Source: Corydoras sp. C115
Taxonomy: Eukaryota; Chordata; Actinopteri; Siluriformes; Callichthyidae
Reading direction: 5' to 3'
Assembly (NCBI GenBank): GCA_019802505.1
Contig: JAFMOC010000193.1
Span: 541,501 to 605,500, forward strand
DNA length: 64,000 nucleotides
Each line of letters opens with the position of its first letter. Positions within the stretch are counted from its first letter, which is position 1. A program made the position numbers and the translations under genes. Below the pieces are notes generated by a model that was not told the DNA's origin, did not search any database, and saw nothing but the letters and a program-made list of their open reading frames with translations. This document shows positions 10,501 to 24,824 of this stretch, piece after piece.

Positions 10501-13500
10501 GTTAGTGTGTTGGTGTGGGTTAGTGTGTATGTGTGTGTGGGTTAGTGTGTTGGTGTGGGTTAGTGTGTGTGTGGGTTAGTGTGTTGGTGTGGGTTTGTGT
10601 GTGTGGGTTAGTGTGTTGGTGTGGGTTAGTGTGTTGGTGTGGGTTAGTGTGTATGTGTGTGTTGGTGTGTGTTGGTGTGTGTTGGTGTGGGTTAGTGTGT
10701 ATGTGTGTGTGTGGGTTAGTGTGTATGTGTGTGTGGGTTAGTGTGTTGGTGTGGGTTAGTGTGTATGTGTGTGTGGGTTAGTGTGTGTGTGTTGGGGGGG
10801 GGGTTAGTGTGTTGGTGTGGGTTAGTGTGTATGTGTGTGTTGGTGTGGGTTAGTGTGTATGTGTGTGTGGGTTAGTGTGTTGGTGTGGGTTAGTGTGTAT
10901 GTGTGTGTGGGTTAGTGTGTTGGTGTGGGTTAGTGTGTATGTGTGTGTGTGGGTTAGTGTGTTGGTGTGGGTTAGTGTGTTGGTGTGGGTTAGTGTGTAT
11001 GTGTGTGTTGGTGTGGGTTAGTGTGTATGTGTGTGTGGGTTAGTGTGTATGTGTGTGTGGGTTAGTGTGTTGGTGTGGGTTAGTGTGTTGGTGTGGGTTA
11101 GTGTGTATGTGTGTGTTGGTGTGTGTTGGTGTGGGTTAGTGTGTATGTGTGTGTGTGTGGGTTAGTGTGTATGTGTGTGTGGGTTAGTGTGTTGGTGTGG
11201 GTTAGTGTGTATGTGTGTGTGGGTTAGTGTGTTGGTGTGGGTTAGTGTGTTGGTGTGGGTTAGTGTGTGTGTGTGTTGGTGTGTGGGTTGGTGGGTGTGG
11301 GTTGGTGTGTTGGTGTGTGTGTGTGTGTTGGTGTGGGTTGGTGTGTGGGTTGGTGGGTGTGGGTTAGTGTGTTGGTGTGTGTGTGTGGGTTGGTGTGTGT
11401 GTGTTGGTGTGTGTGTTGGTGTGTGGGTTGGTGGGTGTGGGTTAGTGTGTTGGTGTGTGTTGGTGTGTGTGTGTCTGTTAGTGTGTGGGTTGGTGTGTGT
11501 GTGTTAGTGTGTTGGTGTGGGTTAGTGTGTTGGTGTGGGTTAGTGTGTTGGTGTGGGTTAGTGTGGGTTAGGGTGTGGGTTAGTGTGTGGGTTGGTGTGT
11601 TGGTGTGTGTGTGTTAGTGTGTTGGTGTAATTTAAATCCTGTATCCACTCACTGTACACTGCTCCACCTTGTGGATGTAGAATCAGTAGGTCATCTATGA
11701 GGTGGAGCAATAACAACTAATTAATGTCCCTGCAGTACTAACGATCATCCACCACCTTAATGACGCGTCCTCAGTGTGGTGACCCTTATTCAGCCCGCTG
11801 GTGTTAACGGTAATCTATAGATCAATTCCAGATCTTCAGTTTGGGGTTCTGTATGTACCTCCAGATCATACATCATTTATTTATTATAAAACAGGTCGTC
11901 CCGCTCCTTTAATCTGATTGGCTGAGCCGTGTGTCCAGCCGTGACATCATTGTCAATAACACACACCTCATATCACGCCTTCGTATCAATGCGTGATATA
12001 CAATACATTATTTTAAAATAAAAAATACAGATTAATATAAACAGCGAGCTGATACTCGATCAATATTACTGCGTTCTGTAATTTGGCCACTAGATGGCAG
12101 TGATGCTTTTAGAGAAACTGCAATCACTTTAAAAACCGGACTAGATTACGTCGCGGAAGATCAGATTATTAACGATTTAGTTTTTAATAAACACATTTAT
12201 AAATCAGAGCTAGTTTTTTTATTATATTGTGTTTGTAACTTGAGGTTGTGTATTATTGTAAATAAATCACGTAAAGAGGTGGCGCTGTTCTCCACTACAC
12301 GCCGGGACTGATAACACCTGGTTATGGGGTTTATTATAATAATGCCACGCCCCTCGCACCGTATCGCTTTATTGAACCGATGTGTGTTGGTTGAATCTGG
12401 AGGTGACCGATCGATGATGTCATTCTTTAGTTGCTCGTCTGCCGTCGTACAATGAAATTTCACAAATCCAAAATTAAAAAGTGGTTTGGCATGTTCTCCT
12501 CTCAGTACTCGGGATTCCCGGTTCGAATCCCCATCTGGGTGGAGTTCCCATGTCCTCCCCGTGTCCGTGTGGGTTTCCTCCGGGTTCTCCGGTTTCCTCC
12601 CACAGTCCAAAAACATGGATCAAGTCAATTGAGGTCTCCAAATTGCCCCATATAGAGTGTGAGTGTGTGTGTCCAGCGATAGATTGGCGTCCTGTCCTGG
12701 GTGTATCTGCCCAGCGCCCGGGACGTTCTCCCCTGGACATGGGGAACCCCCCCCCCCCCCAATAGAGGATGAAGCGGAAGATAATGAATGAATTAAAATT
12801 AAAAACGTCTGATGTTACGGCGTGACGTAATCATCATGAACCATTAAACCGTCTGAAACGGTGAGTTCTGTGAAGTTCACGCAGAGAACGTCCTTCAGGT
12901 TCCGTTGAACGTTTCGTCCGCGTCGTCTCTGTAAACATGCGTTCGTCTCTGAAACTCAAACAGACGGAGAATAAACACTCGACTCGTTTGGACTGAAACA
13001 CACGAGCGTTCTTCTGTAAACGTCCTTGAGTCGTAGGGAAAACACACACACACACACTCACACACACACACTCACACACACACACACACACACACGGTGC
13101 TCAGAATAGCTGGAGCACCTTCCATCCGGAACTTGTTGGCGATCCCTCGGTTAGAACTCGGGTTTCTGAGGTCGGAAACCCGAACCGTAACCCCGGCGCT
13201 CAGCGCTCCGCACTCGTCCGGTTGCCTGATCTGCCGTGTGAACGTCCGAGCGGGAACTGACCTCCGTAACCGTACATTGTACACCGGGTCATGTGACCTT
13301 CTGTGGGAGGAGCCAAAGAGGCATGACATCATCATGAGATTCGTTGCTTTAGTTTAGTTTGTTTTCTAACGCGCAGGTCAATAAACACGGCGGCACGGCG
13401 GCACGGCCCGAGCTGCGTCCTAACGGAGGGCGTCGACCCGGGTTCTGTAACGGGACACCGGGAGAACGGTCGCCATGAAAAACCTCCATTTCAAAAGTCT

Positions 13501-16008
13501 CGCATATCTGCAGACACCGAACGTTCTAAGCTACTAATTCTGTTCAGTGTGTAGAGAACTGGAAGACACAACCTTCTCTGATTGGTCTGTTTTGACGTAA
13601 CCCCCTCCTGATTGGTTCTTGGGAATTTGAAACGTTCTCAGCTGATTCTCGGAGGACGCGGCCGTCCGTTCTGTCTCTATTTCATTCCTGGCAGGTCCTG
13701 CGACGTTGCCCCCGGCGACGCCTCGCTGACCTTGCGTTTGAAACGTTAGCCGTCCCGGTTCTGCCGCCGCGGTCAGGAAGGACATTTTAAAAAGGTCGCG
13801 CGTCTTCAGTGTGTCAGCGGCTTTTAACAAAAAAACAAAAAACGATGGACAAAAAAAACCCGCCGTTAATCAACATTCATTCATTCTTTAGGTTTAATTA
13901 TTAAGTAATTAAGTATTTTGTAATTTAATTAATCTCATCACTGAGGCTCGCTGTAACGACTCGGTTTAACCCTTAATCATTTTAATAACGAGAGTTGATT
14001 AATTATTCAGATTGCACTGTTAATATGATTTTAGTTTTTTTTTTAACTAAATTAATTTTTACTATGGCTTAGTCGTTGGCATGTTCTCCTCTCAGCGCTG
14101 GGGATTCCCGGTTCCAATCGCAATCTGGGTGGTGTTTGCATGTTGTCCATGTGGGTTTCCTCCTGGTTCTCCGGTTTCCTCCCACAGTCCAAAAACATGG
14201 ATTCAAGGTCAACTGAATGCTCCAAATTGCCCCATATAGAGTGTGTGTGTGTGTATGTAAGTGAGTGTGCCTAGTGCTGGATTGGCTCCCAAAACGTTCT
14301 CCCATGTATGGGCATGGGTAACCCCCCTCCCCCACACACACACACTTGTTGAGGATTAAACGGAAGATAATTAATTATGTGTCTATAGAGAGAACCATGT
14401 GTGGTTACATGTGTGGAACCGATACCTTTAGTCGGTCGCGTGTTCTGTAAAATACGAATAGTGGAACTGAAATCAACAAAGGACGTTGTTTTAATGTTAC
14501 ACATAAAAGGAAAGGGTTTTAGTGTTGCCTCAGTTCAGTATTTCAACAAAAAAGGCCTGAAATTTATACACACCCTCCACCATGCTTCATAGTTAAATGT
14601 TATTTTGTAATTGTTTTCTCAATGCATGGTACTGATTATCTTCCAAAAATTGATCTGTGCAGATCTTTTAGACCGTGATGCTTTAATCTTTGGAACGTTG
14701 AAGCACGGTGGTGGCAGCATGATGCCGAGGGGCTGTTGCACTTCAGAAAGTATTTATTTTAGACGCGCTGCCACAAATCCCGAGAACGTCGTCCCGAAAG
14801 TCCCGAAAGCTCAGCCTTCAGAATGTCGGAGCCAAGATGCCTTCAGGGTCTCTCAATCCAGAGAATGGATTACGACGAACGTTTGACGAATGAGCCGTCG
14901 TTCCAGAACATTCCAGAACATTCCGTGTTCTACAGACCACAATAATGAGTGTAAATCCAAACAGGTTGAATAATCATCCATCCATTAACTTCCTCTTTAT
15001 CCTATATTAGGGTCGCGGGGGGGGGGGGGTTCCCCATGCCCATCCAGGGGAGAACGTTTTGGGTGCTGGGCAAGCTACACCCAGGACAGGGGGCAATCTA
15101 TCGCTGGACACACACTCACTCACACAAACACACTCAATATGGGGCAATATGGGGCAATTTGGAGAAATCAATTGACTTTGATCCATGTTTTTGGACTGTG
15201 GGAGGAAACCGGAGAACCCGGAGAAAACCCACGCGGACACAGGGAGGACATGGAAACTCCACCCAGATTGGGATTCGAACCAGGAATCCCTAGTGCTGAG
15301 AGGAGAACATGCCAAACCACTAAGCCACCATGCCACCCAGGTTGAATAATCATAATTAACATAATAAATAACATCATTAAACTAATAATCAATCAAACCC
15401 GAATCAATCACACTGCTTTATTAAAAAAAACGTTCTCCTGTGGTGATTACTGATGGAACCTGGAGTTCTATTGGACCGATGGTCCTGCGGAACGTCCTCA
15501 GTGGACTTTTCTAATTGTTAAATCCGGGTCACATGATCACCACACAATCTGTACAGTGCGGTCCTACACCGTTGATGAGCCTCCCCCACTGAGCCTCGGT
15601 CCTCACAAGGTTTCCTCCTTAAAATATCAACATAACAGGGAGTTTTGTCTTGCCGCTGTCTCCTCGGCTCGCTCTCTGGGGGTTTAAAGGTTTATAACTC
15701 TGTGAAGCTGCGTTGTGATGTTCTATTATTTAAAAAATGCTCTAAAAATAAATGACTTGAACTCGTAATGAAGTGCGAACTGTAGTTCGACCGACGGGGA
15801 ACGTCCGGTGGCGTGGAACGTGTGAAACCGTGAAGAACGGGACGTGGAAAGGCAAAGTTCACGGTTCTTTTGGTTATTTATGGTTCTGGTTTTCACTCCG
15901 GTTTGTTCAAATCACTCTGCGACCGCAAACACGAAGCCTCTATTTATCTCATCCTGTCGCTTTCAGTTCCACATTCTCTTTGGCTGTTTGCTCAGTGAGT
16001 GTTTGGAG

Positions 16009-16085
<77 letters not shown>

Positions 16086-16151
16086 TCCGAGCAGATGGCA
16101 GCCGGTTGGCTCGGCCGGTTGGAGGTAATTACTGTGCACCGCCGTGTTTAA

Positions 16152-16191
<40 letters not shown>

Positions 16192-19100
16192 TGCCCTCCG
16201 TTGTTTTCCACTCTGAGGAGCTTCGGACTCCCGATGGACGCGGAACCTTCAACGCGCTGCAGTTCTGCTGCGGTTCTTTAACGCGGCTTTATATGGTTAA
16301 CCTTAAAAGTTTGGAGCCGCACCCGTGTGGTAATCTTGGGTTCTTTTGGGGAGATTGTACGATCACGGTGTTCTTTATAAGGTTGGTTGTGAGTGAGTGA
16401 GTGGTGCACTGTTACTGAGCACCAAACCAGATGTCTGCATGAAAGTTCTGGAAGAGTTCAGTAGTAATTACAGGATGAAGAAATGGCTCAGGAAAAAAAT
16501 GAGGAGAACGTTTTATGGAGTACAGCTGGGATAGGACTTAAATATTCCCGTGTGAGCAGCAGGCACGTTCGAACCCTGTGTGCTCAGCCTTAATGATCGC
16601 CCTCCTAAAGGTACTTTTTAGAGGTTTGGAGATGAGGTTGGGCCACAGGTTCTCACAGAGGTTCTCACCAAGATGGTGACTCTGAGCTGGAAGATGAGCT
16701 CTCACAGAGGTTCTCACAGAGGTTCTCACAGAGGTTCTCACAGAGGTTCTCACCGAGGTTCTCACAAAGATGGTGACTCTGAGCTGCAAGATGAGAAAAT
16801 GAGCTCTCATGGAGGTTCTCATAGAGGTTCTCACAGAGGTTCTCACCAAGATGGTGACTCTGAGCTGCAAGATAAGAAAATGAGCTCTCACAGAGGTTCT
16901 AGCAGAGGTTCTCACAGAGCTTCTCACCAAGATGGTGACTCTGAGCTGCAAGATGAGAAAATGAGGTTCTCACAGCAGTTCTCACAGAGGTTCTCACCAA
17001 GATGGGGACTCTGAGCTGCAAGATGAGAAGCTGAGCTCTCATAGAGGTTCTCATAGAGGTTCTCACAGAGGTTCTCACAGAGATGGTGACTCTGAGCTGC
17101 AAGATGAGAAGATGAGCTCTCATAGAGGTTCTCACAGAGGTTCTCATAGAGGTTCTCACCAAGATGGTGACTCTGAGCTGCAAGATGAGAAAATGAGGTT
17201 CTCACAGAGGTTCTCACCAAGATGGTGACTCTGAGCTGCAAGATGAGAAAATGAGGTTCTCATAGAGGTTCTCACCAAGATGGTGACTCTGAGCTGCAAG
17301 ATGAGAAGATGAGTTCTCACAGAGGTTCTCACCAAGATGGTGACTCTGAGCTGCAAGATGAGAAGATGAGCTCTCATAGAGGTTCTCATAGAGGTTCTCA
17401 CCAAGATGGTGACTCTGAGCTGCAAGATGAGAAGATTGGTTCTCACAGAGGTTCTCACCAAGATGGTGACTCTGCAAGATGAGAAGCTGAGTTTTGTATG
17501 TTCTTTACAGATTTCTTACCATGGCAGTGAGGACGGTGGAGAGAGTGAGGACTCTGAGGGGGAGAACCAGGAGCTGGTGCAGATCGACAGAGGTGGGTGT
17601 GATTTTGTAAATAACTACGTAAATGACCTTTAATAACCTGCGTGAACATCAACGTCTAGAAATTACATTATGATGCGTGACATCATGATGACATCATCAA
17701 GCACAACATTTCACAGACGTCTGATCTTCGTTCCAAATGATGAACTAGAAAAGTATAATTCAGTCTCCAAGAACGTCTTCATAAGAGGAACTTCAGGAAC
17801 CTGCAGGATATCTGCAGAGCAACAGCTCCCACCCCTGACGTTAACACCACCATGCTTTACAGTTGGCAGGACATTCTTGGGTGTTTTGAGAACGTTGCGT
17901 GTCAGGAGATCCCCGTCACTCGGGCAGTGGGTGGATGTCATGGATGTAAATGTTTAATGTTGAAATAGGATTCTTGTTTTTATCAGAACGCCGCAGGAAC
18001 TGCGTTTTGACGCCGCTGGCAACCAGCCAACAGCCCAACCAGAGCCTGCTGTCCCCGGGGCGCGTCCGGCGAGTGCGCCTGCTCCTGGAGCACCCCATGG
18101 AGCGCCACAGCTCGGAGGAGGAGCTGGAGCGGATCGCCGGGGCGGCGGGCGCCGAGGGCGGGCGCAGGTGGCGCCGGCACGGGGAGCTCAGCAGCGCCTC
18201 CAGCGACGAGGAGGTGAAGGACCTTTTGGAGGCCACGGCCTCGCCGAGTCCGGTCCTCTTCAGCTCGTCCCCGCCTCGAGGCCTGAGACCCACACACGGC
18301 TCCGCCCGCCTCCACCCCCGACCCGTCATCCTCGGCCACTTCGAGCAGCCGGCTGTTCCGTACTGGAGGCATCGGCGGGAACCGGGTCGACCCAGTCTGG
18401 ATCTCGAGAAGATGCAGCAGGTCAGAGGCACTTCTGTTCTCTTGACGGCATTGCTAAACGTTAGTTTGTAGAACGTTTTGGTATAACCTTGTGAGTGACC
18501 TCACCGCAAGAATGTCCCAGGTCCGAGTCCCGGACCGGCCGCCTGGGTCCTTTCTCTTTAATTCTGCTCGTTCACGGTGTTGCTTAATCTGCTTATCCTG
18601 ATTAGACCGGCAGGCAGGAATTACTGGAGCCTATCCCAGTCGTTATAGAGTCAAAAGTGGAAAGGTTACCACAATCTCAGGACATTCACTGGAAACGGTT
18701 TAATATTTACACATCACCTGCTCGACTGTCGTATAAAACTGGAGCAACCAAGAGGAAAACATGGAGAACATGCCAATGATGCCGTGTTGGGGTATACAAC
18801 TATACAACTGCACCACCGAGCAGCCAGTCCAACAAATTATAACCTTAAAATTATAACCTCAAAATTATAAGCTTAAAATCTGTTATGTGGCTGTTATAGA
18901 GGGGATCATCTCGGGGGGGGGGGGGGGGGGGGTGTCATGAGGCCTCTGCAGGTGTGACGCGGCGGTGTTCCGATACGTTCAGCCATGTACCTTTAATTAG
19001 TCTCACAATTAATAAATTTTTAAATATAAGATATATATATATGGGGCGGCATGGTGGCATAGTGGTTGGCACGTTCGCCTCTCAGCACTAGGGATTCCCG

Positions 19101-20749
19101 GTTCGAATCCCCATCTGGGTGGAGTTTCCATGTTCTCCTCGTGTCCACGTGGGTTTCCTCCGGGTTCTCCGGTTTCCTCCCACAGTCCAAAAACATGGAT
19201 CAAGTCAATTGAGTTCTCCAAATTGCCCCATATAGAGTGTGAGTGTGTGAGTGAGTGTGTGCCCAGCGATGGATTGGCGCCCTGTCCTGGGTGTATCTGC
19301 CCAGCGCCCGAGACGTTCTCCCCTGGATGGGCATGGGGAACCCCCCCCCCCACGACCCTAATAGAGGATAAAGCGGAAGATAATGAATGAATGATATATA
19401 AATATTTATAAATATATAAAATCCCAAATATTATATTATATATTACAGATTACAGACCCATCAAACATCGAATATCATGGAAAAGTTTATTTAATTTTCA
19501 TAATTCCTTTCAAATAGTTGAACTTTCGTAGATTATAGATTAAAGTCCCACAATTTAATTAAATTAAATTTTAAATATTAATTAGTTCATTTTGACATAA
19601 TTTTGAGCTTCCAGCTCCTAAAACCCTCAGAAACAGGAATCCATCCATCCATTATCTTCAGCTTTATCCTATATTAGGGTCGTGGTGGGGGGGGGGTGTT
19701 CCCCATCCAGGGGAGAACGTTTCAGGCGCTGGGCAGATAAACCCGGGACAGGACGCCAATCTATCACTAGGTACACACACACTCACTCACACACACACAC
19801 ACACTCTATATGGGGCAATTTGGAGAACTCAATTGACTTGATCCATGTTTTTGGACTGCGGGAGGAAACCGGAGAACCCGGAGGAAACCCACGCGGACAC
19901 GGGGAGGACATGGAAACTCCACCCAGATGGGGATTCGAACCAGGAATCCCTAGTGCTGAGAGGAGAACATGCTAAACACTAGACCACCGTGCCGACCGGG
20001 ATTCAAACAATTAGAACAAATTATGTTAAAATGAACAAATCAAAACCTGAAATCATTTAAATATGGAATTATGGGATTAATTAACTTTCTGTTAATTTTA
20101 CACCTCGTCGCTGATTATTCAGGAAGTCGGGACGTCTTCACCCGCCACCCTCGGTTTGGAAAGGGGCCCCCGTGCCAGCCTCCTCCAGAGAGAGCAGAAC
20201 GGATGACAGATGTCACCCCCCCCCCCGTCACCCCCCCTCCGTCCCGTTAAGACCCCGTGTTTGTGTGACCGAGTTAATAACGAGAGAGAGAGAGGAGCAG
20301 CAGTGGACACAGGGCCCGCTGTACGGAGAATGGACGCCGAGGACGACCGAGGGAGGGAGGGGCGGAGGCGGGCATCGTACAGGGGACCTCCATCTGGTCA
20401 TGGGTTTCTGAAGCGAGAGCGTTGAGAGAGGCGGGAGCTGCGAGTGTGACGGCGTGAGAGCTCGGTCGAGGGGAACGGGGCCTCAGTGCCGTGACTGCCA
20501 TCTCATTTCAGCTCCCAAAGTCCAAAGGGGCAGATTAAAGGTGAAAATCAGAGCCGTCATGATGATTCCATAATCGATTCTTCAAGCCAACCGTTCGATT
20601 ATTATCGATAATTAAGAATTCCCCACGATACGATTCCATACGATTAAAATACGATCCAATATTCCATATTTTTTTGACATTAATTCTTTTAAGTTGCAAA
20701 TAAATCAACAAAAAATCTTTCACCTTTCCATTAAGAAAAAAAACAGGTG

Positions 20750-20816
<67 letters not shown>

Positions 20817-23800
20817 TGAATGAATGAATGTTCATTCATTATCTCCCGCTTTATCCTCTATTAGGGTCGCGGGGGGTTCCCCATGCCCATCCAGGGGAGA
20901 CCGTTTCGGGCGCTGGGCAGATACACCCAGGACAGGGCGCCAATCTATCACTGAACACACACTCACTCACTCACTCACACAGACACACTCTATATGGGGC
21001 AATTTTGAGAATTCAATTGACTTGATCCATGTTTTTGGACTGTGGGAGGAAACCGGAGAACCCGGGGGAAACCCACGCAGACACGGGGAGAACATGGATA
21101 CTCCACCCAGATGGGGATTCGAACCGGGAATCACTAGCGCTGAGAGGAGAACATGCTAAACCACTAAGCCAACGTGCCATCCTATATATATATATATATA
21201 TTCAATATGATTCTGTATTTTAAATGTGTAACATTTAGAAGACAATAATGAGGTAGCGCCACCTGCAGCTTCAGAGTAGATATTATGCATACGTCGGAGC
21301 GGATGTTAAAAATAGATGACGTTAAAAAAACATAATAATTGATGCTCTTGCAGACGCGAGGTTGAGTTCGAGGATTTGCGACGACTTTGTTGACGTTTAC
21401 GTAACACGTGGTACACGTTTCACGGACCCAGTTTACCCCGAGTGGTAGAATAAAAAAAAAATTATTGAAATATTACGTAAAATAAATAAATAAATAAATA
21501 ATTTTAATATAGCAGCGTGTAATAAATATGTAAATATAAAAGCAATAAGAAAAATGAAAATGAGAAATAACAGCCGTGAAATGGACGTTGCAGTACACCT
21601 GTAATGCTGATAGAGAGTAACTCTAGAACCTTATTGGTTATGTACGTTATATAAAGAGTGTGAGGTCAGCGTACCGCCGACTGAGGAAACGCAGCTCCGT
21701 TTTTATATTTATTTTTAAATGTGGTGATTTTTTTTTTTTTATTGCTTACGTAACGGAACGTTAACACCTCGGTTCTGGACCGTGTGTTGCATCCGTCGTC
21801 CCACGGGGTTCTGTCGGAACCTCTCACAGAGGGCGTGTCCATGGTGAGGCGTCTACACACTTTTGCACAGGCGGAAGCTGGTGATTGCGGCGGCTCCGGT
21901 GAAGGCTGATGGATGATGTCATCCCGCATCCACGTCAATAATTCTGGTTTTGTGTTTCAGAAAATGCTCCTGAAAAAGAACTGCGGTGGAAAAACGAGGA
22001 GCATGAAGATCCGGGTGAGTGTCCGCCTCGGGAGGACCGCCCCCTGACGTGCTGCAGGACGTTTAGGAGGAGATGTTCTGCAGGAACGTAGCGGGAAGAA
22101 CACGTCGTGCGGGGGTGTCGGCGGCGTACCGATGGAATGTTTTTATGGCGTTTCAGACTCCCTGGTGCCAACAACCCGACTGAGCTCTAATATCCATCCA
22201 TTATCTTCTGCTTTATCCTCTATTAGGGTCGCGGGGGGGGGTTCCCCATGCCCATCCAGGGGAGAACGTTTCGGGCGCTGGGCAGATACACCCAGGACTG
22301 GGGGGGGGGCAATCTATCACTGGACACACACTCACTCTCACACACACACACTCTATATGGGGCAATTTGGAGAACACAATTGACCTTGATCCATGTTTTT
22401 TGGACTGTGGGAGGAAACCGGAGAACCCAGAGGACACCCACATGGACACGGGGAGGACATGGAAACTCCACCCAGATTGGGATTCCAACCGGGAATCCCT
22501 AGTGCTGAGAGGAGAACATACTAAACCACTAAGACACCGTGCCGCTGAGCTTTAATATATAATATTCATTCATTCATTATCTTCATTATCTTCTGCATAT
22601 TAGGGTCGTGGGGGGGTTCCCCATGCCCATCCAGGATCCAGGGGAGAACGTCTTGGGCTCTGGGCAGATACACCCAGGACAGGGCCCCAATCCTTCGCTG
22701 GGCACACACTCACTCACACACACTCTATATGGGGCAATTTTGAGAATTCAGTTGACTTGATCCATGTTTTTGGACTGTGGGAGGAAACCGGAGAACCCGG
22801 AGGAAACCCACGCAGACAAGGGGAGAACATGGAGACTCCACCCAGATGGGGATTCGAACCGGGAATCCCTAGCGCTGAGAGGAGAACATGCCAAACCACT
22901 AAGACACCGTGCCGCCCTAATATATAAGATCTTGATTTAAGGTGTAGAGATCACAGGTTGGGACATCGGGCTCAGCATACTTTTAGGATCTGCTGGTACT
23001 TTGTGGAACCCTCTCAGACCCGCTCCGTCCACCACCAGGCTACACAGTTGGCATGCCGTTCTTTTAATCGAAGTGCGGTGCGGTGGTGATGGGTGCGTCA
23101 GCCTCACAGCAGGAGGCTCCTGGGTTGAAGGGAATGGCGGTTCACCTTGCGGGGTCTCAGGGGACCCAGGGTGTCCAGGTTTCCTCCCACATTGCGAGGA
23201 CATGCCGATGGGTAGAGTAAAGATGCTGAATCATTCTCATGACCGTATCCCTGATGTTCTCCAGATGTTCCACTCTCCATTTTTACGACCGTCCAGCTGT
23301 GATCATAAATGTATTTTGGGTTCATAACCCAAAGCCTTTTGTCAAACCTGGACATCCACTCCTTCATCCTCCACCCTAATAATAATACCCGCTCTGTGGG
23401 GGGTCTCCCGATGGTGGAACAGATGGAGCACCAAGCGGAGCTGTAGAACTCGGAACCCCATCCGTACGCTCAGAGAGGATGATGTAATGCACCGTGAGTC
23501 CACATGAGAAGGGGCGTGTCTAATGAAGTGTCCTCCTGCAGATGTACCGTCCAGGCCGGAGAGGGCGGAGCTCCTCCGTAAGTCCATTACGCTCCTGCCA
23601 CTCGCTCCAGAAACCTAATTGTTGTGTAATGGCCTTTTAAGAAGCTCTGGATCGGATTGCCCCCCCCCCCCCCGCTATTGGATTAAGGTGAAAAGGAGAC
23701 GAGGACGGAACGTTGCTGATGGTTCCGCCGAGTGGGTGAGCTCATCTTCCATTTATAGATTACCTTCTGCCGGTGGAAGCTCCGTGATCTGCAGACCTGC

Positions 23801-24753
23801 AGTGAGGCATCGTTAACACCATGCTCGTTTGGCCAATTAGTCGAGGTTTACGGCTATCCCAACACCCGGAGGTGCTACATACAGCGCCCCCTGGAGCAAT
23901 GAGGGTTAAGGGTCGTGCTCAAGGACCCACGTTGATAACGTCAGTGGACCTGGGATGTGAACCCACAACCTTCTGATTGACAACCCAACACCCTGAACCA
24001 CCGAGACACCACTCCATCCATCCATCATCTTCCACTTTATCCTCTACTGGTGGGGGGGGGGGTTCCAATGTTTTTGGACTGTGGGAGGAAACCGGAGAAC
24101 CCGGAGGAAACCCACGCGGACACGGGGAGAACATGGAAAACCACTAAACCACCATGCCGCCCTTGAGCCACCACTCCCTTATTTATTTATTTATTTATTA
24201 TCTCCCGCTTTATCCTCTATTAGGGTCGTGGGGGGGGGGGGTTCCCCATGTCCATCCAGGGGAGAACGTCTCGGGCGCTGGGCAGATACACCCAGGACAG
24301 GGCGCCAATCCATCGCTGGGCACACACTCACTCACACACACACACTCTATATGGGGCAATTTGGAGAATTCAATTGACCTTGATCCATGTTTTTGGACTG
24401 TGGGAGGAAACCGGAGAACCCGGAGGAAACCCACGGGGAGAACATGGAAAACCACTAAGCCATCATGCCACCCTTCAGCCACCACTCCCTTATTCATTTA
24501 TTCATTTATTTAGGGCGGCACGGTGGCTTAGTGGTTTGGCATGTTCTCCTCTCAGCGCTTGGGATCCCCGCTTCGAATCCCAATCTGGGTGGAGTTTCCA
24601 TGTTCTCCCCGTGTCCGCGTGGGTTTCCTCCGGATTCTCCGGTTTCCTCCCACAGTCCAAAACTATGGATCAAGGTCAATTGAATTCTCAAAATTGCCCC
24701 ATATAGAGTGTGTGTATTTAGTGAAAGATTGCCCCCCCTGGATGGGCATGGGG

Positions 24754-24824
<71 letters not shown>

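Noticed and set aside
10294..11617. Cys/Val/Trp-rich frames
   Set aside because: Artefacts of the GT-rich minisatellite.
10240..11632. Interstitial telomere (GGGTTA) block
   Set aside because: GGGTTAG occurs, but never as consecutive TTAGGG units; it is part of a longer GT-rich unit.
14611..14886. Functional transposase
   Set aside because: Only the HGGGS-type block is recognisable; surrounding sequence is broken and no ends are found.
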